DNA of 64,000 nt, taken from contig NC_035435.2 of NCBI RefSeq assembly GCF_002127325.2, positions 109,784,517 through 109,848,516 on the forward strand. The letters are read 5' to 3'. Every line of letters starts with the position of its first letter. Position 1 is the stretch's first letter. The stretch comes from Helianthus annuus. Lineage: Eukaryota > Streptophyta > Magnoliopsida > Asterales > Asteraceae. Position numbers and translations under genes: made by a program. The notes beneath the pieces were generated by a model, which saw only the letters and a list, made by a program, of their open reading frames with translations, had not been told where the DNA came from and made no database searches. Positions 37,321 through 49,601 of this stretch are shown here, one piece after another.

Positions 37321-37713
37321 TTACATGCTTGTCACTACATATGGGGCCGAAAAAGATGTATCATATCGAGTCATATCTGGATATGTAGGAATGGAGTAAT
37401 CAAAACCCAAAGGTGGTTGTTGAGGTGGCTCAACAACTGGTTCAGTGTTAGAGGGTCCACCCATTTGTGGGTCCTCTAGGATAGTAGGATAAGTTGGAGG
37501 CAAAGGTGGTAGCGATCCCGACCATTGCCCTGCACGCATCGACATACGTGCACCATGAGGCTTCCTCGATTATGGTGGTGGTTGAGGCTGTTGCTCTGCA
37601 GGCTCCAGTGGTTCATCCTCATGTGGAGGTGGCGGTGTTTGCAGATAAGGATAAAGAGGAGTGTTAACAAAGGCAAACTGGAAATGACGGGTCAGAATCG
37701 AAAGTCAAAGTAG
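37321..37713 (-). pseudogene. Proline-rich coding remnant, copy A
   Basis: The minus-strand translation contains PPPPHEDEPLEPAEQQPQPPP, a stop, then SRKPHGARMSMRAGQWSGSLPPLPPTYP and GFDYSIPTYPDMTRYD, ending at a stop at 37321. Composition is proline, glutamate and glutamine rich with no known catalytic motif. It is present in both duplicated segments, so it was part of the parent repeat. Function not known. Confidence 0.55.
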
Positions 37714-38234
37714 AAGTCAAACTGCATGACTTTCGGTTACGAAGCAAACTATAAACCGAAAATGACGGGTTGAACATGCTTTAACATGTTCTAATATTTT
37801 ATAGCAACTAATATAATGTCAAAAATATATGTTTAGATATTTATAAGTTCATTTTATATATTTTCTGTAAAACTGCGTTTTGACTTTTATTTTAACATAA
37901 CTTTGACCCGTCATTTGACCAACTTAACGTGATTTTCAGGAGGTGACCTCATAGGGGATTATCACCTACCTTATTATGATCATGTAGCCATGTTCGATTC
38001 GAACATTGGCTTGACCGTAATGGTCATAACCGAAAGTCAAAGCAAAAGTCAATTTGCTTGACTTTCGGCTAATAAGTTAGCCTAGTAACGAAAAAGACTA
38101 TGAAAGAACTCTTACAAGTGTTCAAGGAGGAATAAGAACTCAGTGGGAGGCCTCTAAAGAGAAGTAATCTCCAGAAATGATTGATTAGAGGGAGGAGAGT
38201 GAAATGAGCAAAGAAAATGGTTGCATACGGGTGC

Positions 38235-38242
38235 TATTTATA
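38235..38242 (-). promoter_or_regulatory. TATA box in LTR-like segment
   Basis: The minus strand reads GTATAAATAG. About 165 bases upstream lies a dyad, CTTACAGACCGCAAGG and CTTACGGTTTGTAAGG (38408-38448). Confidence 0.45.
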
Positions 38243-39034
38243 CTTGAACAAGTGATGTAGCATCAAGCCAAGTGTTGGCCATCATTTCCAGATGTTAAAA
38301 AGTGTGTTATGAGGTGTTAGAACCAGGATAAAGGTGGCCAGTTGCAAGATAGGGGGCCATAATGCAGGCTGCCTTGGGTAGCAAACAAAACTGCCAGCAC
38401 GATCCCTTACAGACCGCAAGGGGTCAGGGCTTACGGTTTGTAAGGACCATTGGTGCCCATGGTTTTCAAACACTTTAGACCATATGTAATGAGGCTTTAT
38501 AGGGGCGTGCAAGGTTTTGATAATGCCCTTACACCATCCCCTATGGTCGTTATAGGGGCTTGAAGAGGGAGAGGCATTTCTAGAATAATGCCCAATTGTC
38601 ACACCCTGATTTCCCGGTGGGCCCGGAAACTGGGATTTATGCGTGACAAACTGATATAGATATTCACAATAACACAGCGGAAGTCTTGGAAGTATAAAAT
38701 AATTATTACAAATTACAAATGTCCAAAAGTTCAAATATTATACAGACCGAAAGTGTATAAAAGATCCACAGGCGGATCAGATAACAAATGATTACATAAG
38801 ACCACTAGGCATCTTGCATGGAGTTGCAAATTCTACATAGGCAATTACCGGGCTGCTTCCAGTCTATTTACAATCTTTGCAACCTGCGCTTAGTCTTTTG
38901 AAGATACGTCAGTTTTCACTGTTAAATACAAATAACCGACACATTTGAAAATATTTCAAAATCACTTTATGTACCATATGGTACATATATTTTCATAAAT
39001 AACCTGGGACAAACTATATCTCTTGTTATCAATA

Positions 39035-39251
39035 TTACATGCTTGTCAACACATACGAGGCCGAACAAGAAGTATCATATCCAGTCATATCTGGATATGT
39101 AGGAATAGATTTATCAAAACCCAAAGGTGGTTGTTGAGGTGACTCAACAACTGGTTCAGTGTTAGAGGGTCCATCCATTAGTGGGTCCTCTGGAATAGTA
39201 GGATAAGTTGGAGGCAAAGGTGGTAGCGATCCCGACCATTGCCCTGCACGC
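39035..39251 (-). pseudogene. Proline-rich coding remnant, copy B (truncated)
   Basis: RAGQWSGSLPPLPPTYPTIPEDP through GFDKSIPTYPDMTGYD to the same stop as copy A. Similarity ends abruptly at 39251, where TGTGACGCC begins, a likely junction with another repeat. Confidence 0.55.
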
Positions 39252-40850
39252 ACTGTGACGCCTGTGCCTTCAGTTATCATTATCCACTCCCGAACAATTT
39301 CGTAAGCAATGAAACCTTGTGTTTTATTTATTGGATTGTGTAATTATCCATAGCATTTGCACAATATCAAACCTTGTTTAATTTCAAACCCTTAAACAAT
39401 TTCTGAAAGTTATACGCAAACTGTTACGTAAACGTAATCAGTTTAACGCGATGTACACTCCGGAACAATGACATAAGCTAAACCTACCCTAAACACCCTT
39501 TACATAACTTAGAAATAAGTTTTGAGGGGTTCGGCATGACAAAAACATGTCTATTCGAACTTAAGAACTATTTGCGACAAAACTGTGAACGTCTGTGACC
39601 GCCCGGATAATATTAAAATCCTAAAAATATTCTTTTGTGATTAAAATTTTATTTTTAATCATGTTCGTGTTGAAAAATAATTTAAAACGCTTAAAAACGT
39701 TATTTTCAAGTTTAAGCGCGTACCGCGTGTTACTGCGTAACACTTTCAGTAATAATTTATAATTTGGCGGGTTTATTTTTATAGAACAATAAAAATAATT
39801 TAAAATGCCATAAAAGAGGATTGAAAGGCTAGATAAAATACCCAGTATCTAGTTTAATACCTGCTTTTAACCTACATATATTATAAATATGTATAATATG
39901 CATATACGTATGTGTGTATTCGTGTATGTATGTGAGAGAGTGCCACCTCTCACACAATCTTGACACTTGTTGAATTGCATGTGCATGCAATCTCTTTCCT
40001 CCAGATATTTCTTTTTCCAACAAAATCTTCCATGAACCAAGACAATCTCACTCCTCCTTTCTCTCTCTAAGCAAACGACCAACACACACTCTCTCCCTTC
40101 CATTTTCCAAATTTTTGAAGTTCTTGTGAGAACGAAGCTAAATCCAAGGTGTTTTCAAGTTCGTGTGAAGGTCCAAGAAGGTTTCCAAGGTGATTATAAG
40201 AAGAAACAAGCTCCATAACATCAAAATCTTGTCAAAAACCCACTTGAATCTTGAAGGTATAAAAAAATATTTTTAAGAATATACTCTTGATTCTTGGTGT
40301 TGTTCTTGATGTTGGAAGTTTCTCTTGAATCTTGGAATATTTCACAAACTTGAAACTAAAATAAATGGGGTTTTAAACAAAATAAAAATGGAAGTGTATG
40401 TGTGTGTGTGTGTGGCCGTAAATGTATATATATATACATGTTAGAGGTTGTGTTTTGATTTTTGTTAAATCTTGATTGATGTGATTATTGGAAGATTAAT
40501 GCATGCATGATCAAAAAGGATATTTATAAAAGTTCATATGATTGAAAATGAACATATGAAAAGTGGACTCGAAAAAGTATATATATGTGTGTCGTGTATA
40601 TGCATATATGTATGCATGCACATGAGTTTTGTTCATTAGTTCATAAATCATACATGCATACATCTTGTGACGATGATATAAATGATTAGATGAACATGAT
40701 GTTTAGATTATATGAGGATGAAACAAATGTGTGTTTTAATATATTTAAACTCATGGATGATGATAATAATATGTTGGTCATGCATTAGATACGTGTACAT
40801 AAGCATGCATGTTGATTTAATGATCAAGAAATGATGAAAATGTTTTATTA
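39252..40850. other. Unclassified repeat-like region, no gene
   Basis: It begins TGTGACGCCTGTGCC at a sharp similarity break and has a second TGTGACCGCCCGG at 39594, both LTR-start-like. (GT)n and (TA)n runs occur at 40396-40437. No LTR partner was found. Long AT-rich tail with ATGCATGC words. Confidence 0.4.
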
Positions 40851-41592
40851 TGTTAGGATCTGAGGCTCTCATGATTGTGTTTGTTTGTAATAGATGAACA
40901 ATGAATAATCATGATTTAATGATTTATGCAGTGGAAATGAACACAAACTTTGTAAACACAATCAAAGAGGAAAATAGTTTTGATAAACACATGCTTTTCA
41001 TTGAGTCGCATGATTACAATACAAATCAAAAGATTACAAAGCATGCTTACAAACTAAACTCCCCCTCAGCCTGATGCTCCATGGTTGATTACACAAGATG
41101 AAAGGATTGGACCAGAGGAGAAGAACTCACGCAGTCAATCAAATGTAACAGTACAGAGCACTGTTCCATTTATAGGCAAATCAAACCACTGAAGCATCTT
41201 AGCTGACGTCACCATGAAAGTGACATCTAACAACCTATAACCACTATTACATATAACTACTGCTACCTAAACACTGATACTATTATAATAGACAAAGTAA
41301 ACAACTGTTTCTTCATACCACTGCTTCATTCCTAGCAGGGCTTTGGTCTTTGGCAGCACTTGACTTAGGACAGTAGATTGAAGAGCAGCACTTAGTCTTT
41401 AGCAGTAGTTGTACACAAGCAGTACTTAATAGTCAGCAGTTGTAGTATATAAACAGTGAATGAGGGCCATCGGATGTTATAACCACTTTCAAGGGGAAAG
41501 TCTAATGTAAACAGCAGCTTATGATGAATCCACTGTTGTGAACCGGTTTTGGCTCTCATTATCTGTTCCTCTGATAGGGCTCAATCCCAACA
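40851..41592 (-). repeat. 3' LTR of SIRE-type Ty1/copia element (742 bp)
   Basis: On the minus strand it begins TGTTGGGATTGAGCCC next to a polypurine tract and ends CTCAGATCCTAACA. A TATA box (minus TATAAATG) lies at 41167-41175. The matching 5' LTR is not in the window. Confidence 0.82.
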
Positions 41593-41603
41593 ATCTCCCC
41601 CTG
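41593..41603 (-). other. Polypurine tract of SIRE-type element
   Basis: The minus strand reads CCAGGGGGAGAT immediately before the LTR, the standard copia/SIRE form. Confidence 0.85.
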
Positions 41604-41641
41604 GAACAGATAATGCCAAAACCCTTCATTATTCTGGATTT

Positions 41642-44600
41642 TTATTGTCTCGTCAGAAGTTCCCTAACTTGTCCTTTAAATTGTAGCTCAAAATCCATGG
41701 AACTTGTATCATCCTCATCCCTACACAGTATAAGCTCAAGGAGATCTTGTAGATCTTCAACACTCAGGCCTAGTGCTTGTTCCCTTGATATGTGCTTTAC
41801 TTCTCCATTGGATCTGAACAGGGTCAATACATGGGTCTTTTGATCAGACATCCATTTTAGTATTTTTGAACCCAATGGGTTTCTTGGGAGAGTTTTATTT
41901 ACTAATGAGTTGGGAGATTGTGGCCTTCTTAGAATTGGTTGATCAGTACTCTGTGCTTTAGCTGGTTCAGAGTTTTCAGCCTGATCAGTACTCTGAGCTT
42001 TTGCTAGTTCAAAGTTTTCAGCTTGATCAGTACTCTGAGCTTTTGCTAGTTCTGAGTTTTCAGTTGATATTTGTTTGAAGGCCCTTTTTTATGACTTCAT
42101 TTGCTGCAGCTATGTCTTCTGCAGTTTCCTTCTCAATCAGCTCTTGCCTTTTTCTTTGATCTACCTCAGTGGTTGAGACATCTGCTGATGTGATCAGTGG
42201 TTTAGGAGCACTGATCTGTTTTGTCTCTTTGTGTTCAGGCTTTTGTGGTAAGCTAAGATCTGTCATTTTTCTTTTCTTTAACCTTTCATAAGCCTCATTT
42301 GTGTATTGCCTAGTCCATTTTGCTATGGCTTTGGTAGTTCCAACCTTTGCATCCACCAACTCCTGCTCCTTTCTTTTGCATTCTGAAGTAAGTTTATCAA
42401 TGGCCTGTTTGTATTTACTCCAGTTTGGAGCTGTTCTTTTCTTACTTGGATCATTCTTGATTCTCTTGATTCTGTTTACCTCATGCTTTAGTGCAATGAG
42501 TGGCTATTCACTGAATTGTTCTTCTTTAGCTGGATAAAACTTTTCTTTCATGATGAATTCTAGAAACTCCTTTCTCATTACCTTTTGTAGGGCAGCATCA
42601 GGTGGCATATTTGACATATCTTTGCTCAGGTCTTTTGCGTAATCTTCCATTTGTTTGACCTTAGTGAGTAAAAATTCCATTCTCTCAGAAATGGCTTTAT
42701 CACCTTGATCTTTGCATTCAATTCTAGCTCTTATATCTGCTTGCCTGTCTTTGAGTTTTAGATACTCATTCATGTTTACTGGATTCCTGAAGCCAATGAG
42801 AGAAGGAAATCTTCTTTTCCAGGGATCATCTTCTGTATAGAATTGTTTCATCTCATCCTTTACAGCTTCTAATTCTAGTGGATAACTTTCAGCAACAGAT
42901 ACAATGTTTGCAGGGTTTACTGGTTTGGCCATAGTTGGTGAAGTGGATGGTTGTGGCTTGATAACATTGTAAGGTGTGGAGGATAATGGAGTAGGTGCTG
43001 GTATATCATCATTATTCTTCTGAAATTTCCTTTTTCTTGTGTAAAGCTTTTTGGGTAAAGGAGGTTTTGGTTGTGATGTAACACTGGGTTGTATGGTGAT
43101 TGTAGGAATGGTGAGAGCAGTGGTGGATGTCTGGCAAACAGCTGTTGAAACAACTGGTGTTTCAACCTCTGTTGTCATTACAACTACTGATGTGTCAGTA
43201 GATGTCTTCTGCTTTGGAGCAGGTGGTGATTTGATGGGTGGTAGTGGTAAGGCAGTGGTTGTGGTGTGTGTTGAAGTGGTGGTTTTAACAGCTGCTGAAA
43301 CTACTGATGTACCAACAGTTGTTGATACAGCAGGAGTTACATCAGCTGTTTGGGTAGAGATTTGGTGCTTGGAGTCTTTGAGAGATGATTTGGAAGCATG
43401 CTTTTCTTTTTCTGGTTCAGCATAAAGGCCATCATCTATTCCCTTTTGCTTCCATTCCTTAATTTTCTCCCCCTTTTTGGCATTATCTGGGGGTAATTGA
43501 TCAATGAAAAGAACATTGGAAGGAGCAGTACCAGTGGTATTCAAAATGTGGGCTTTTATGGCCTTGATGTCTGCTTGGGTGTTTCTAAACTTTGACTCCA
43601 TCATGTTTCTCAGTTCTTGCACATATATTGTGTGTTGCTGATCTGCCATTTGTCTCTGTTTTTCGAGCAGAGGTTGAAATAAATTCCATAGCTCATTTGT
43701 AGCAGGTGCAGGTTGTGCAGGTGCTTGAGTTGGAACAACAGTGGGTTATGCATTTTGAGCTTTTAACAGCTGTTGCACCATATCCTTTATTTCAGCAACA
43801 GATGTTTCAAGGTTATCAATTCTCCCCGTCAATTCCTGATATTGTAAATCATCACCCAATTTAATGGGATCATCTGATTCCCCACCAGCAGTGGTTGTAT
43901 CAATGTGTGACTTAGGAACTGAGTCCCAAAAATCGTTCATTGATGCCCCTTGTTCTTGGTACTGGGGTCTTCTTCCTTCAGCACTTGATAGCCTTTTGAA
44001 GGTACCAGTGGTTATAACAAACTCACTGGTAGTTCTCAGATGTGCTATAGAAGGAATTGCCTCTAAGGAAGTCTTATTGATGTAACCACTGTCCAAGTGT
44101 AAACCAGTGGATTCAACACTTGTAGTGGCTGCTTCACTTAGACTACCACAAGAGTTACTTGTAACTCAAGGGGTGTAACCTCCTCAATTGTTGCTGAGAT
44201 AGCAGAGGTACAAGTATCAGACCCAGTCACTTGTGGGAGTATACTCTCAGTAATAGGTGTTTGAGAGGAACTGGTTTGTGTCTGAACTATATGAACTGCA
44301 TGCAACAAGGGTATTATGGATTGTGGTAATGAAAGGGGTGATGATATGGGTGTTGAAAGAGACATGTCCTTGGGATCAGGACTGAGGAAGATGGATCCAA
44401 TTGAATCCAGAGCTTCATAATATGGGGTCCCTGTGTTTACAACCTGATCCTTTTGTGAGGATGCAGGAGGAGTTTGAGGCAAGGGTGGAGATCTTTCTTC
44501 CATCTGCTGTGAGGAAGTAGCAGCAGTGGTTGTTGGTGACATTTGTGTTGTCACTGGCAGTGGCTCTGGGATCTCATCTTCCAGAGTTGCCTTTGATTTG

Positions 44601-45547
44601 GGTTTGGGGGGCTTTTTGTATGATTTCTTTTTGGTCTTTTTGGTAATGGCAGGTATGGGTTTCAAAGCAGTGGTTGTGCTTCTATGATCACCTGGAGCAG
44701 TGGGCTCAGCAACAGATACCTGAGGAGCAGTGGTAGCTGCTAAATTCTGCTCAGGCACCTCTGCTTTTGTTTTTGTAGGAGTTAACATTCTAGTGAATGT
44801 TTCAGGTGTTAAACCATTTATTTGAAAATAAACACCTTGTTTGAGCAAATTTTCATTTTCTTTTCCAATTTTTTGTTTAAAATAGTAGCTTAGAAACCTT
44901 GGAAAAAGTAAGAATGATTTGCTATCAACATTTTTTACCAGGTCATCAAAGATCTCCTGGGAGTAGTTATAATTTTCATTATGTAAAATAGCATAACCCA
45001 GACATTGGATCTTTAATGGTATTTCGTTAAAAGCAGTTGTTTTATTTGAAACACACATAAAAAGTGTGTGGAATAAAAACCTAGGTGCAGAAGGAAAGAA
45101 ACCTTTTTGTAAGGTATCTCTCTTGATTTGTTCTGCATACCCCCTTCCTAGAAAATCTGTTTTCAACTCGTTTTTAGGAAAAGAAGTTTTACCTTGCTGA
45201 TCATCAAGTTTAAAGACTTCTGAGATGGATTGTGGAGTAATTTGACTCGTTTTACCCTGTATAGAAGAGTTAATGGCTATGACATTCTCGCCTTGTTTGT
45301 CAAGGGTAGCATTTTTCCAAAACTCTCTCTGGGTTTGTTGGTAGATTGGAGCATCTGCTGTTAACAAAGTTTTGTACTTTAATGCAGACATGATGTCGAT
45401 GATGGAATCGAAGGTGTTGGTGGTGGTGGGTTTTGTAAGTAAACCCAAGTAATTGTGAGGGGATTTGTATGGGATTTCAATGGATTTAGTAGCCATTTGA
45501 GTGGCCTCTTTGGAAGATGAGGATAATTTTGATTTTGATTTCGTCAT
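41642..45547 (-). pseudogene. SIRE-type extra 3' ORF (env-like position), broken
   Basis: One long ancestral reading frame of about 1300 codons is seen in pieces: 45547-44138 (469 residues), 44096-43746, 43649-42504, 42359-42060 and 41875-41642. The N-terminal part (FWKNATLDK, TLQKGFFPSAPRFLFHTLFMC, SKSFLLFPRFLSYYF) matches a domain seen in the 3' ORFs of Asteraceae SIRE elements. The middle is threonine/proline-rich, followed by coiled-coil segments and a C-terminus with SREQALGLSVEDLQDLLEL. It ends ~50 bases before the polypurine tract. A frameshift near 44160 and stops at about 43746, 42504 and 42060 break it. No signal peptide is seen, so an envelope role is unsupported. Confidence 0.8.
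41940..42064 (-). repeat. 42-bp tandem repeat in the SIRE ORF, three copies
   Basis: It encodes about three copies of a 14-residue unit, ELAKAQSTDQAENS. Units are nearly identical, so expansion was recent. It lies between the frames ending at 42060 and 41875. Confidence 0.9.
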
Positions 45548-47742
45548 TTTGATGAAGAATAACGAAGAATGATTTGAGTTGGAAAGTTGGAAACTGCTTT
45601 GAGAAGAGAATTTTGGAATTCAATTCGACAATGTAAAACCATGTTTGGGGTTTTGGACAGGGTTTTATTTAGGGAAAAAGTAAGTGCTGATGTGACAGCG
45701 GTTACAAAGATCTGATGGCTAGAAACTGACCACGTGTCAACCTCTGATGAGAAGATGAATAATGGAGGACAGTTGTTTTGGAAACCACTGATGGAAGAAG
45801 ATCAGTGGTTACAACGGTAACAAAATGAAAGCAGTGGATGATTTTACTATCAGTGGATAGCATATCAGTGGACAAAACACTGATTTTGACCAACAGTGCT
45901 GAAAAAAAATGAGAGAACAGGGGTTGACTTTCAGCAGTGGACAGTATTTAGAAAACAGATGTTTGAACACAACAATAGTTAGGGGTAAAGAAATGGTAAA
46001 GATTTGAATGACTATTTCATCAGCAACTGTTAGTGCAACAGTGAATAAGCTTTTGACAAAGTTTTAAGCATCTGCTTGTTCAGATGAGGGGAATGATTTT
46101 GTCTTGTGTAACCACAATATCATGTCCAACATCAGTTGATGGTGATTTATGAGATATCTGTAAGAATGCTATCCTCAACAAAATACATTTTAGATGCAAA
46201 TTGTCTAGATTTGTATGTCAACAATTTTTACAGGAAAATGTATTCAAGGTTTTGCCACATGTCAATTATAAGTGCTGAAGCTTTTTTTTTTAAAATTCTT
46301 GACAGTGGTTTAGTAACCCAGATGATGACAGCTCTTTTACAATGGCTACTCATTTTGAGTCATAATTTTTTAATTATGACATGAGTATCCATGCATTTTA
46401 AGATCTGTTAGCAATCAATCTTGATCTGTGTTAAAACAAACTTAAGTTTGACATGACCTTGACACTTGTACCATTTCCTTTTGATATATTTCCAAGGATA
46501 GTATAACAAAAAAAAAGAGTTATACATCCTGACAGGAGATTGAAACTTTTACTATAAAAAACAGTACAAAATATATCATTAAAAAAATGAATAATATATC
46601 CTGTTTTATTAAGAAAAACCTTTTCAAGAAAAATAATTAAAGGTTAGTCTAAAAACAACATCAAAAAGGGTCTGGTATATTTTCCAAATAAGACACATGG
46701 ACACATCATTCTCAAGTTTTAAGAAAATGGTCAATGATTTGAAATACATGATAACTGTTTGAGACCACTTCCTTGTCAATTGATTGCAAAAATGAGGAGA
46801 CATGTACACATAGGTTTTGAAAGTCCTGTCATAGACTTTGTTACCATGTGATGATACTGAAAAACTTGCCTAGTCCTCTTTTGAGTAAAATCACTGGTGA
46901 CACTATTGTTACCTGAACTTCCCTGAATCAATGAATGCACACAGCTGCTTGATGACCATTGTTTACCCAATTTTAAACTATTAAGTGTTTTTCATTTATA
47001 CTCTTTTCTTTTGACTTCAAAAGTTTTGAGATAAACACACTTATAAGTTTTTGTGATTTTTCTTTTTCCCTTTTTACCCTTCCCATTCATAAGTACTAAA
47101 ATACTTACTGGGAGGTATTTATTGAAGAAATACTAGACCAGGATCATTTTACAGCAATGTTTGGAGAGACTTGGACATTTTTGCACATGCTTATGTCAAA
47201 TCTCACATTACCTATGATTTAGTCTATCTTAATACCTAATTTTCTTAATGTGTTCTTAACAAAATTGATTTGATCCTTTTCAACAGGATTCTCAACCTGT
47301 TTTTCAACACATAAGATTCGATAACTAAAGTTTTAATTTCCCTCCTTTTATGTTAACAAAAAACACTAATGTTTTTACGAAACTAGGTTTTTTTTTTTTT
47401 TTTTTTTTTTTTTTACCAGAGGCATATTTGAGAGTTGCTGCCTTATGATTCGATATAAAATTCCGAGGTGTTACACCAATAAGGAGGAAAAACAAGGAAA
47501 CTAATAAGTTAAAGGGCATTAAGAAGCCTTAACCATGACATGGAGCATTATGATGGTGATGTGGCAAAAATGTCTCTTAAGGGGCATTAACCATTACCTA
47601 TGGTCTTATGATCTAAGATGGTAGTTGGCAGAGATAGCTTCCATAATTGCCAACTTTAGGTAGTTACTTAAAATTTCTTTACTCGTGGCTAAGTTGACCT
47701 AAGCAACAATTATAGTACTGAGGAACAAAAAAATTCTACAAA
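45548..47742. other. Region upstream of SIRE ORF, no pol recognised
   Basis: Where copia RT and integrase would be expected I see none. It contains scattered CAGTGG words (45770-45950) and a T27 run at 47388-47414. The 5' border of the copia element is not resolved. Confidence 0.5.
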
Positions 47743-48226
47743 CCTTCAATTACGGGTGTTCAAAAAATTAGGGTCCGAAAGCGAACCCAAAACATTTGAA
47801 CATTTGTATGCTAAATATCCAAAATTTCGGATACCCGAAAATCGGATAATCCGAATTCACGGATTCGGATGTGGATTCTAAAAAGTTTGGATAATTGGAT
47901 TATCTGATATTCGAAAAATAAAGAATATACTAAACATATATTATATATGCATTATGTTAATTTAAATATAGTTAAAAATAGTAAATAATCGGATTCGGGT
48001 GTGGATTTATGATTTTTTTTTGTTTTCAGTGTTAGAAATTTGGAAAATTGGAAAACAGAATACATGTTTAGTTTTAATCTATGCACGAAACAAATTTTTT
48101 GACTTTTTCTAGAATCGAATATCCTTTTTAATATCTGAAAGTTCGGGTACGGATTCAGATATTAATATTAATATTCATTATCTGAAATTTTCGAATAATC
48201 CGGTCTTGAATACTCCTACCTTCAGT
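47743..48226. mobile_element. hAT-like MITE (element 47751-48218) with 8-bp TSD
   Basis: The left end TACGGGTGTTCAA pairs with the right end TTGAATACTCCTA in inverted orientation. Flanks CCTTCAAT and CCTTCAGT form an 8-bp TSD with one mismatch. Interior sequence repeats GGATTCGGAT/ATCCGAAT words. No coding sequence. Confidence 0.82.
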
Positions 48227-48604
48227 TTTGAATCCAGGGACCAATTTTGACATCCATGATCACAATCAACACCGAACGTTAAATACAATCAACTTTTAAC
48301 ACCAACCAGTAGCCCCTTGGAACCCACCAAGGTTACTGGTGTTAGAAACTCGCTACCAGGGGTGCTGCCATAGACCCAGTTATTCAATGAGCTTCCACCC
48401 CTTGAACTATCTAGGTGAATTAGCATAAAAAAATAGAATAACCTTGATCAGGTATGTATTCATCGTGATCAGGTATGTATTTCGCACCTCCTAACTTGTA
48501 TCAGTGTATATTTTGTTTTCTCATTTGCTCTTAAGTAAATCCCAACTACTTATTTAAAATGTTCGGATGACACTAAAATCGACAACATGGCATTAAATTA
48601 GTAT

Positions 48605-49565
48605 CAAGTGCAATGTTGTAAACCAAGGTCTCGGAGGTCAAGTACTCGCCGAGTAATCACTATAAGGTAGGTTGTTGTAGGGATGGGATTAGTACAGTAC
48701 CCGTACCCATACCCGTATCGATACCGAAAATTCCGGTACCAAATTTAAACAAAACTGGGTACCAAATACCTTACCAAATATATAGGTATGGTACGGGTAT
48801 TTTCGATACGGTACCCGCTTTGGTACCATTTTGTTTTTATTTAGTTTTTGAGCACTTGTACGAGTACTAAATAAGTAAATTGACATGAGTACCAATATGG
48901 TACGAGTACCAAATAGGTAAAATTGGTATGGGTACCAATACGATACGGGTACCATATAGGTAAAATCAATATGAGTATTATAAATACCACAATACGAAAT
49001 AAAACATAAAAAAACTTTTAAAGGTCTACATAAAATTCGGCACCAGTACCCGTACCAATACCAAAAGTACCGAATACCAAAATCAATAAAACTGGGTACC
49101 GATAAATGTACCAAATACCTAAAATCGTTACGGGTACAGGTACGGGTACGAGTACGGGTATTTGGGAAAAAAAGCCCATCTCTAGGTTGTTGATGCAATT
49201 TTCATGAACCCCGTCTAGTTACTTGGAATCAATCAAACGTGGTCAACCTCGGTCAGAATCAGATATAGTTGGTCAACTCGGGTCGAGTTTGACTAAAAGA
49301 AAAATAAAATATAATTCTCATGTCTATCATATTAAAGAACGAACGAATATTATTTTTCAAGGAATGAATATCATTCTTTGAAACAATTTACTATTTGCAC
49401 ATGCATTTTTTTATATTAATGTTCATGTATTTTATTATAAATATTAGTAAATTCATGATATTTGATATATATATAGTTTCTTAAAAATTAATTTCTTTAT
49501 AATTTAACATGTTTGAATACTCCTCAAATACTCTCTACCTAAGCCAAGTACTTACAATTGTTTAG
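48605..49565. repeat. Dispersed repeat rich in GAGTACTC, copy 2, split by a MITE
   Basis: Similar to 32985-33190 at its start (TTGTAAACCAAGGTCTCGG, AAGTACTCGCCGAGTA, ATAAGGTAGGTTG) and ends near CTACCTAAGCCAAGTACTT. The hAT-like MITE at 48678-49184 lies inside. Confidence 0.55.
48670..49192. mobile_element. hAT-like MITE (element 48678-49184, 507 bp) with perfect 8-bp TSD
   Basis: The ends TAGGGATGGG and CCCATCTCTA are inverted repeats of the hAT type. GGTTGTTG flanks both sides exactly (48670-48677 and 49185-49192). The interior is dominated by GGTACGGGTAC/GTACCCGTACC and AAATAGGTAAAATTGGTA words in both orientations. A 169-residue open frame here is a repeat artefact. Confidence 0.9.
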
Positions 49566-49601
49566 TTAACTGACTTGAGAACTACAACACAACTATGATA
49601 A

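Larger units (their letters stand above)
36747..39251 (-). repeat. Tandem pair of LTR-like segments (second copy partial)
   Basis: Sequence from about 36760-37530 recurs at 38478-39251 at high similarity, spacing ~1.71 kb. Each copy has a 120-bp block ending GGAATAATGCCCAATTG, then TGYCACACCYTGATTTC (reverse of a GGTGTGACA LTR end, 36894 and 38599), ACACAGCGGAAGTC, and a proline-rich coding remnant. It is either two LTRs or a tandem duplication; because the 120-bp flank is also duplicated, duplication is favoured. A minus-strand TATA box is at 38235-38242. Confidence 0.7.

Noticed and set aside
47388..47414. T27 run as the poly-A tail of a retroposed gene on the minus strand
   Set aside because: No coding sequence or TSD could be linked to it.
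48689..49198. 169-codon minus-strand frame rich in tyrosine and arginine
   Set aside because: It lies wholly in a hAT-like MITE and reads GGTAC repeats; no domain.
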